Source of the DNA: Spirochaetia bacterium
Lineage (GTDB): Bacteria; Spirochaetota; UBA12135
NCBI GenBank assembly: GCA_003497555.1
Contig: DNNS01000638.1
Location: 1 to 6,978 of the forward strand
Direction: 5' to 3'
Length of the DNA stretch: 6,978 nt
Part shown: positions 1 to 4,942 of the stretch, one piece after another
Position numbering within the stretch: the first letter of the stretch is position 1
Layout of the letters: each line of letters opens with the position of its first letter
Translations under genes and position numbers: made by a program
The notes under the pieces: generated by a model
Databases searched by the model: none
Seen by the model: the letters and a program-made list of their open reading frames with translations, nothing else
Told to the model about the DNA's origin: nothing

Positions 1-812
1 CCATTTTGTCTATAATCAATGCCGGAGCTGTACCGGTTTTAGCCGATATCGACGAAAAAAACCATTCCATTTCCGCGCAGTCCGTTATTCCTAAGATTAC
101 TCCGGCTACCAAAGCGGTCATGCCTGTACATATTTACGGAAACATGCAGAACATTACAGAAATAGAGTCATTATGCCGGGAGCGAAAATTATTTCTGATC
201 GAAGATGCCTGTCAGGCATTCGGCGCAAAAATTGAAAAGCGCCGCGCCGGCACCATCGGTGTTGCCGGCGCCTTTTCTTTTTATCCGACTAAAAATATCG
301 GCTGTTACGGAGACGGAGGCATGATCGCGGTAAATGATCAGCAGCTCTACGAAAAAATGAAAGCGCTACGCGATTACGGTCAGACTAAAAAATATCATCA
401 TGACTATCCCGGAATCAACAGCCGCCTTGATGAAATGCAGGCGGCATTTTTACGGGTAAAATTAAAATATCTGGAAAAAAATAATAAAATCCGCATTGAA
501 ACCGCCCGCTGTTATAATGAAAAAATCCGCAGTTTTATAAAACCGGTTTTCAACGATAACGGTTCTCATGTCTATCATTTATACGTATTGATGTCGGATA
601 AAAGAGAAGCGGTTATGCAGTCTTTGAAAAGCCGGGGTATTTCTTCACTGATTCATTACCCGCTTCCGGGCCATCAGCAGAAAGCGGTAAATTTTAATTG
701 CCGTCTTCCGCAGGCAGAACAATTCAGCAAAGAGTGCTTTTCCATACCGATGCACCCGTATCTGAAGGAAGATGATATAAAAAAGACTATTGATGCGCTG
801 AACGGCATTTAA
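1..812 (+). CDS. DegT/DnrJ/EryC1/StrS-family PLP-dependent sugar aminotransferase, 5'-truncated by window edge
   Basis: This enzyme would transfer an amino group, usually from glutamate, to a keto-sugar nucleotide, making amino sugars for surface glycans. Only the C-terminal ~270 residues are present. The frame is open back to base 3, and the family normally runs about 360-390 residues, so roughly 100 N-terminal residues lie upstream. The TTG at 6 lies inside a conserved stretch and is not the start. Numbering residues from that TTG, IEDACQAFGA (66-75) carries the Asp (D68) that contacts the PLP pyridine nitrogen. SFYPTKNIGCYGDGG (91-105) carries the Schiff-base lysine (K96, codon at 291). 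GINSRLDEMQAAFLRVKL (136-153) and the IHYPLPGHQQKA motif near the C-terminus are also typical. The catalytic residues in view are intact, so the gene is probably functional. The exact sugar substrate cannot be read from this fragment. The stop is 20 bp from the convergent STAS gene. Confidence 0.93.
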   Translation, partial: ILSIINAGAVPVLADIDEKNHSISAQSVIPKITPATKAVMPVHIYGNMQNITEIESLCRERKLFLIEDACQAFGAKIEKRRAGTIGVAGAFSFYPTKNIGCYGDGGMIAVNDQQLYEKMKALRDYGQTKKYHHDYPGINSRLDEMQAAFLRVKLKYLEKNNKIRIETARCYNEKIRSFIKPVFNDNGSHVYHLYVLMSDKREAVMQSLKSRGISSLIHYPLPGHQQKAVNFNCRLPQAEQFSKECFSIPMHPYLKEDDIKKTIDALNGI

Positions 813-832
813 AATTTTCGGAGGTTGCCGGA

Positions 833-1174
833 TCAGGAAGCAGAAAGCGCAGCTATACTGGCTGTTTCATCCTGGTCAATTATAAAAAAATTATCGAGCC
901 TGGTTACACGAAAAACCGCAAGCAGATCCTGATTGACATGACAGAATCTGACGGTATTTTTGTTATTTATTTTTGTGTACATCTGAATCAATACGCCGAT
1001 CCCGGAACTGTCAATGTACTGCATTTCGGAAAGATTAAAAATTATTTTTTTATCTTCATTACCGGCAATAGCTTCCAGAAGATTGGTGCGGAATTGTTCT
1101 ATGTTATACAGATTAACATCGCCCTGAATATAGATAATTAGGATTTGGTCGTGTAATTTGCAGATTATATTCAT
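833..1174 (-). CDS. STAS-domain protein, anti-sigma factor antagonist (SpoIIAA/RsbV-like)
   Basis: This is a 113-residue single STAS domain, the usual length for the family. Such proteins bind a serine-kinase anti-sigma factor in partner-switching pathways and are inactivated by phosphorylation of one serine. The hallmark is YIDSSGIGVLIQ (residues 53-64). By alignment with SpoIIAA, the first serine after the aspartate (S56) is the expected phosphorylation site. The N-terminal beta strands (QILIIYIQGDVNLYN) and the later RVTRLDNFFIIDQDE segment match the fold. There is no membrane segment, so it should be cytosolic. No kinase or phosphatase partner is in the window, so an orphan role or a remote partner is likely. 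The start is the ATG at 1174, because an in-frame TGA lies 12 codons upstream. Its Shine-Dalgarno is poor (only an AGAAAG-like stretch). A good promoter lies just upstream. Confidence 0.9.
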   Translation of the reverse strand: MNIICKLHDQILIIYIQGDVNLYNIEQFRTNLLEAIAGNEDKKIIFNLSEMQYIDSSGIGVLIQMYTKINNKNTVRFCHVNQDLLAVFRVTRLDNFFIIDQDETASIAALSAS

Positions 1175-1212
1175 ATGTGCTGCTTTCTGCTGTAATTCGA
1201 CATTTAGTCAAC

Positions 1213-1241
1213 ATTATATCAAATTGCTAATAAAAATGCAA
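1213..1241 (-). promoter_or_regulatory. Sigma70-type promoter for the STAS gene
   Basis: Read on the minus strand, the -35 hexamer is TTGCAT (1236-1241) and the -10 is a perfect TATAAT (1213-1218), with a 17-bp spacer. A TG one base before the -10 gives an extended -10 element. The predicted transcription start is near 1205-1207, leaving a leader of about 30 nt before the STAS ATG at 1174. This is a pattern match only. Confidence 0.65.
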
Positions 1242-1263
1242 TCCTAAAAATTTCCATAGTAAA

Positions 1264-1285
1264 GCAGAAAACCGCGGTTTTCTGC
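1264..1285. repeat. Perfect 22-bp palindrome between two divergent promoters, candidate operator
   Basis: Both arms are 11 bp (GCAGAAAACCG and its exact complement), centred on CG with no spacer. It lies 22 bp upstream of the STAS -35 and 33 bp upstream of the adk -35, so one bound dimer could affect both promoters. It is not followed by a T tract of termination type on either strand, which argues against an intrinsic terminator. A/T-rich arms around a central CG resemble sites bound by LacI-family dimers, but no such regulator is in the window and that assignment is a guess. Confidence 0.5.
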
Positions 1286-1318
1286 AAAAAATTGGAACTT
1301 TTTACGTTTTTTAATTAT

Positions 1319-1347
1319 TTGACTTTTTCCCCGCGTGAAAGTATATT
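1319..1347 (+). promoter_or_regulatory. Sigma70-type promoter for adk and probably the two genes after it
   Basis: The -35 hexamer is TTGACT (1319-1324) and the -10 is TATATT (1342-1347), each one mismatch from consensus, with an optimal 17-bp spacer. The predicted start near 1353-1355 gives a leader of about 20 nt, with the Shine-Dalgarno well placed inside it. Confidence 0.65.
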
Positions 1348-1360
1348 AAAACAAACAGGC

Positions 1361-1376
1361 AAGGAGCAAAACAGTG
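1361..1376 (+). promoter_or_regulatory. Ribosome binding site that fixes the GTG start of adk
   Basis: AAGGAG at 1361-1366 lies 7 nt before the GTG at 1374. The nearby ATG at 1378 is out of frame with adk. Starting at GTG gives the MNVILMGAPG N-terminus expected for adenylate kinase, so GTG is the start. Confidence 0.85.
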
Positions 1377-2009
1377 AATGTAATATTAATGGGAGCACCC
1401 GGCGCCGGCAAAGGCACACAAGCCAAAGAAATCGTAAAACGCTATAATATTCCGCATATTTCCACCGGCGATATACTGCGCGCTGAAGTAAAAAAAGGCA
1501 CAAACCTCGGTAATCAGGCGCAAAAAATCATGGAGAGCGGAGGCCTGGTATCAGATGAAATAATTCTCGGTATTATTAAAAACCGTCTTTCGGAAAACGA
1601 CTGCAAAAAAGGCTACTTATTCGACGGATTTCCGCGTACCCGCATACAGGCTGAGGGCCTGGCAGAATTTTCCAAAGTAGAAAGCGTAATCTTTTTAAAG
1701 TGCGATGATGAAGTGGTAATCAAACGCCTTTCCGGCCGAAGAGCATGTTCCAAATGCGGTAAAGACTATAATATCTATTTCCGTTCTTCCAAAAAAGATG
1801 GAATCTGCGATGATGACGGAGCAGCGGTAGTGCAGCGTGCGGACGACAATGAAACCACAATTCGCAACCGGCTTAAGGTATTCTATGATACCTTTACTCC
1901 GCTTATGCAGTATTATAATGAAAATAAAATATTCCACGAAATCAGGGGCGACGGAGAACAGCAGGATACTCTTAAAAACATTTTTGCACTGCTTGATCCC
2001 CTGCGCTGA
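1374..2009 (+). CDS. adk: Adenylate kinase with zinc-type LID domain
   Basis: This enzyme catalyses ATP + AMP = 2 ADP in the cytosol and is essential for adenine nucleotide balance. At 211 residues it is close to the usual long bacterial form. The P-loop is GAPGAGKGT (7-15, with K13), and the AMP-binding segment ISTGDILR covers 29-36. DGFPRT (84-89) carries R88, and Q92 follows. The LID segment starts at R122/R123. The LID keeps the metal-binding pattern of Bacillus-type enzymes: C125 and C128, then C145 and D148 (Cys3-Asp), so it should bind structural zinc. QRADDNE (154-160) and TIRNRL (162-167) supply the remaining phosphate-contacting arginines (R155, R166). All key residues are present. 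It has its own promoter and Shine-Dalgarno. The next gene starts 24 bp downstream in the same frame, with no terminator between, so cotranscription is likely. Confidence 0.98.
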   Translation: MNVILMGAPGAGKGTQAKEIVKRYNIPHISTGDILRAEVKKGTNLGNQAQKIMESGGLVSDEIILGIIKNRLSENDCKKGYLFDGFPRTRIQAEGLAEFSKVESVIFLKCDDEVVIKRLSGRRACSKCGKDYNIYFRSSKKDGICDDDGAAVVQRADDNETTIRNRLKVFYDTFTPLMQYYNENKIFHEIRGDGEQQDTLKNIFALLDPLR

Positions 2010-2033
2010 TCAAAGCGGAAGCGCCTGTTTCAA

Positions 2034-2720
2034 ATGAATATGATCACAGCGCGTTTTCCAATCTATATATGCCTGTTTCATTTTTTTTTTCAGACTGCGC
2101 TCTGGACAAAATCCCCGCTGCTCTGCTACTTTTTATCCGGAACCGCCTCGGTTTCCTATTATACCAATCAGCAGACCAATCATTACTGGCTGGAACTGCG
2201 CGAAGGCATGTTTATACATGAAGGCATGCTGCTGCGCACCGGAGAAAACAGCATGTGCTTTCTTCTGGCTTTTGATAAAACCAAAATGGAAATCGGAGAA
2301 AAAAGCGTATTACGCATTGACCAGGGGACTGATCAATATCATCGCCTGCTTTGTATAGTTGATCTGATCGAAGGCTCGGTAAAAGGGGCAATACGCAGCG
2401 ATATAAAAAATCTTGCTCATGCCTATTATCTTAAAAACTGCGCAGTCCGTTTTACCATGGGCAATATTTATATTTTTTACGAAGAACGCACTAAAAAAAC
2501 CATAATAGGATCTGAAGCCGGCAAAGCTGAAATTTTTCCTGCGGAAGACGGTAAATGGCGTTTCTTCGAACTTACTTCCGGCAAGCTGGTTACCATAACC
2601 GAAACTCCTTCCGGCGTTAGAGCGCTGACTGAAAAAGACATCACTTCTTACTGGCCCTATTCCCTGCGGCAGCGCAGTATTCCGCAGGAAAACATTTCGC
2701 AAGATTACAGCCCATGGTAA
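2034..2720 (+). CDS. Probable signal-anchored FecR-like domain protein, function unknown
   Basis: I do not recognise this 228-residue protein as a named gene. Its N-terminus (about 7-35) is hydrophobic and aromatic, rich in Phe and Leu, consistent with a signal peptide or anchor, so the rest is probably extracytoplasmic. Residues 38-115 read like a FecR-type beta domain: VSYYTNQQTNHYWLELREG, then GMLLRTGENSMCFLLAF, then KMEIGEKSVLRI. This matches the family pattern in which a threshold phrase like 'RTG-NS' precedes a hydrophobic strand and a 'nSvl-i' strand. A second beta-rich part (135-190) ends with GKLVTIT. FecR domains often sense signals next to sigma factors, but no sigma factor is nearby, so a structural or envelope role is equally possible. 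The start is uncertain: the ATGs at 2034 and 2040 are both usable, and a weak CGGAAG lies 11 nt before 2034. A run of ten T (2081-2090) lies in the signal region. The end overlaps the next gene by 7 bp. Confidence 0.75.
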   Translation: MNMITARFPIYICLFHFFFQTALWTKSPLLCYFLSGTASVSYYTNQQTNHYWLELREGMFIHEGMLLRTGENSMCFLLAFDKTKMEIGEKSVLRIDQGTDQYHRLLCIVDLIEGSVKGAIRSDIKNLAHAYYLKNCAVRFTMGNIYIFYEERTKKTIIGSEAGKAEIFPAEDGKWRFFELTSGKLVTITETPSGVRALTEKDITSYWPYSLRQRSIPQENISQDYSPW

Positions 2721-3736
2721 AAATACTTATTTTTTTTTATTTTATTCTTCCTTTATTCGGCAATGAAGATGATCTGCTGAAACAGATAAAAAACGAAGCG
2801 TTTATTTTTTCTTCTGAGGTCAGTACCGCTGAAGTTTTTACCGGCCGAGAATTCAACATTACCGGAAGCGTTCATCGCAGGCTGCCGGTAGCAGGCAAAC
2901 CGGTAAAAATAATACATCTAGATAAGGGCTGTATTTTTGATGCCGCAGATAATGCCGCGGAAACTTCTCTGGAAACCGGCCTGGATGGATCTTTCTCCGT
3001 ATCCGCCCGGGCAAAAAATCCCGGCCGCCACCGCATCGGGGTGTTTTTTCTTGATCATAAATATTTTTATAACCAGCATGCTGAATTTCTTGAAGTTAAA
3101 GTAATTTCTCCCTGGCTGGCGGCTTTAAATTTTCTGCTGCTTTTATCTGCTCTTTTTTTCTGCTTTCTTCCGGCAGGCAAGGATTCTAATATTAAAGGAC
3201 TGAAGCAATCGGTTAATCCCTGGCTGATGCTTAATACCCCCCCCGGGCCTTCTTTATGGTCCGGAGCCTGCGCCCTGTTTTTCCCGCTGCTTTTTATATC
3301 CGGCCAATTAAACAGTCTATTTTTTATCAGCGCCCTACTGCTCCTGCTTTTTATTTTTTATAAAAATATTGTCAGGCCCAGCGATTTTTTTATTCTTGCC
3401 GGCGCTTTACTTTTTCAGATGGTTTTATCAGCAGGTCTGGCGGAATTTTGGCCTGTCAGCCGGATAAGCTCTATACTCGCAGGATATCCGGCAAAAATTA
3501 TTTTTTCTCTCGGTCTGCTTGCTTTTCCTTCGCCGTTTTTTTCCCTGCCGGTATGCCTGGGTATGGGTCTAAACGGAATCATAGACGCCGGCTTCTGCAC
3601 TGTCCTTTGTTCCGCATTAGCGGTTTTTTATGCCTGGATTTTTATCCGGTCATACAGACTGAATCTTTTTAAGCAAAATGCCCTTCTGCCTGATTCCGAA
3701 CAAACCGGGCCGCTAAAACCGGAAAAAAAAACATAA
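2714..3736 (+). CDS. Membrane protein with signal peptide, Ig-like extracytoplasmic domain and multi-pass C-terminal half, function unknown
   Basis: I do not recognise this 340-residue protein. Residues 1-16 look like a short signal peptide, with likely cleavage before NEDD. Residues about 35-131 look like a beta-sandwich of the Ig or carboxypeptidase-regulatory type: EFNITGSVHRRLPVAGKPVKI, then the TGLDGSFSVSARAKNPGRHRIGV core, where a 'T-DGsFs...nPG-H-i' phrase is typical of such modules. Hydrophobic segments follow at about 133-152, 180-197, 200-217, 224-243, 260-291 (probably two) and 292-312, so six or seven helices are plausible. A basic, Pro-rich tail ends the protein. The start ATG overlaps the FecR-like gene's stop region (7 bp), which suggests translational coupling and a shared complex. 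A C8 run (3237-3244) and a T9 run (2730-2738) lie inside the gene. The Ig-like call rests on pattern alone. Confidence 0.75.
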   Translation: MVKILIFFYFILPLFGNEDDLLKQIKNEAFIFSSEVSTAEVFTGREFNITGSVHRRLPVAGKPVKIIHLDKGCIFDAADNAAETSLETGLDGSFSVSARAKNPGRHRIGVFFLDHKYFYNQHAEFLEVKVISPWLAALNFLLLLSALFFCFLPAGKDSNIKGLKQSVNPWLMLNTPPGPSLWSGACALFFPLLFISGQLNSLFFISALLLLLFIFYKNIVRPSDFFILAGALLFQMVLSAGLAEFWPVSRISSILAGYPAKIIFSLGLLAFPSPFFSLPVCLGMGLNGIIDAGFCTVLCSALAVFYAWIFIRSYRLNLFKQNALLPDSEQTGPLKPEKKT

Positions 3737-3743
3737 GTTAAAA

Positions 3744-3803
3744 ATTAAAAATCAGACAAAACCTGTTAACCACTGCTATGGCATACTCTGATTTTTAATC
3801 AGA
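3744..3803. terminator. AT-rich inverted repeats in a convergent gap, possible bidirectional terminator
   Basis: A 13-bp exact inverted repeat (ATTAAAAATCAGA at 3744-3756, its complement at 3787-3799) encloses a 30-nt loop. The right arm also forms its own 7-bp hairpin with a 3-nt loop (3787-3803), so two folds compete. A T6 tract follows on the plus strand at 3822-3827, but about 18 nt after the hairpin, and the stems are GC-poor, so this is not a textbook terminator. Its place between two converging operons supports a termination role. The rest of the 129-bp gap shows nothing else convincing. Confidence 0.4.
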
Positions 3804-3865
3804 AAATCTGCCCGGCAATGCTTTTTTAGTCAGGAAATAATTGACGTACGGACCTTTTCGATCTA

Positions 3866-4942
3866 TCAGACTTCCGGAGGCAGGGCACAAAGACATTCCA
3901 TACCGGTTTCCGACAGCAGTCTGACATTTGCAGAACCAAATGGAATAAAAAATTTATCATATATTTTTGCTTCCAGTGTTTCGGCGCCAGCCTGAATCTT
4001 TCCGCTTCCCGAAAGAATAATTACAATTAAAAAAGAATTTTTTTCCAGGCAGAGCGTATTTTTTACCGTGCAATGCTTTACCCGGAAGCAGGCGGTTGAA
4101 CGCGTGTCGAATATTGAATCGATTATTGAACCGCTGCCGCTATATTCTGTCTGCGGTTTTATAAAAAATTTTTCCTTGATTTTTTCCGGCGTATAGGCAG
4201 TAAAATCAAACATGGAAAGGGCAAAATCAACATCACGGCCCATGAAGCGCGAGGCCTCGGGCAGTATATACCCCCCCCGCTCAAATTCGATACGTACGGC
4301 AAAATCAGTAGGCTCCATTATTTCCACCATGAAAATACCCTCGCCTATGGCATGAGGAAGCCCGCCGGGAACAATAAAAGCGTCTCCGGGCTTTACCGGT
4401 ATTTTTTGAAATGGAGCCAAAATACTTTTTTGATCCTGTTGACATATGGCTTTTTTATATGCATTATAACCGGGAGGTTCCTGAAATCCCAGATAAATGT
4501 AGGGTTCCAAAACCTCATCCCTGATTTTTAATATATAATAACCTTCGGTTTTTCCGGAAGAACTGTTCAGATATTTTTCAGCAAATTCTACCGTAGGATG
4601 GCATTGAATATGAAGCCTGATTTGCGAATCAAGAAATTTCAGCAAAAAACCGCTGTTGGCGCCAAAACGACTGAAATGTTTTTCTCCTAACATTTTCTGC
4701 GGCGCATATGCGAAAAGCTCCGTGATTTTCTTTCCGTCTTCTACAGCAACCCTGGAAATTCCTTCATCGGTCAGATGTTCGCGTCCCTTGTTTACAGCGC
4801 GGGTAGTTGAGGCAATCCAGTCCTCAGGAAAGTGATCATCACTCGCAGTTTGTTTGCCGTCCAGGACATCAAGAAATTTTCCGCCCGGATAAGTACGCCA
4901 TACGCGGTTGGAAGGAAGTCTGATGATATCAGGTATTTTCAT
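3866..4942 (-). CDS. manA: Class I mannose-6-phosphate isomerase
   Basis: This cytosolic zinc enzyme interconverts mannose-6-phosphate and fructose-6-phosphate. It links mannose breakdown to glycolysis and, in reverse, supplies mannose-6-phosphate for GDP-mannose. At 358 residues it lies between the short Bacillus form (~315) and the E. coli form (~390). Zn ligands in the cupin core can be placed: Q113 and H115 in LHIQCHPT, E133 in GKTEGYYIL, and H197 in GGLPHAIGEG. The likely catalytic arginine is R217 in PTDFAVRIEF, matching the 'yRvyD' region of relatives. The N-terminal RVWRTYPGGK and DWIASTTRA segments fit a known bacterial subgroup. It starts inside the upstream GH42-like gene: the ATG overlaps that gene's last 14 bp, and no good Shine-Dalgarno precedes it, so translation probably depends on coupling. 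A G8 run on the coding strand (4271-4278) encodes a Gly-Gly pair. Confidence 0.93.
   Translation of the reverse strand: MKIPDIIRLPSNRVWRTYPGGKFLDVLDGKQTASDDHFPEDWIASTTRAVNKGREHLTDEGISRVAVEDGKKITELFAYAPQKMLGEKHFSRFGANSGFLLKFLDSQIRLHIQCHPTVEFAEKYLNSSSGKTEGYYILKIRDEVLEPYIYLGFQEPPGYNAYKKAICQQDQKSILAPFQKIPVKPGDAFIVPGGLPHAIGEGIFMVEIMEPTDFAVRIEFERGGYILPEASRFMGRDVDFALSMFDFTAYTPEKIKEKFFIKPQTEYSGSGSIIDSIFDTRSTACFRVKHCTVKNTLCLEKNSFLIVIILSGSGKIQAGAETLEAKIYDKFFIPFGSANVRLLSETGMECLCALPPEV

Noticed and set aside
6..8. TTG as the start of the aminotransferase
   Set aside because: It lies within a conserved stretch of the family fold and the frame stays open to the window edge. The true start is upstream.
539..550. 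Palindrome AAAACCGGTTTT as an operator
   Set aside because: It is inside the aminotransferase coding region, codes for ordinary residues, and CCGG-containing words are common across the window.
938..1141. 67-codon plus-strand open frame opposite the STAS gene
   Set aside because: No recognisable protein features, and it is fully covered by the well-supported STAS gene on the other strand.
1264..1285. Palindrome as an intrinsic terminator
   Set aside because: It is followed by A6 on the plus strand and only TTTACT on the minus strand, and it lies upstream of both genes rather than after either.
2310..2702. 130-codon minus-strand open frame opposite the FecR-like gene
   Set aside because: No ribosome site or domain signal was seen, and the plus-strand gene is better supported by its overlap with the following gene and its signal peptide.
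3841..3869. TTGACG followed 17 bp later by TATCAG as a plus-strand promoter
   Set aside because: The -10 match is poor and it would only read antisense into the end of manA, with no plausible gene downstream.
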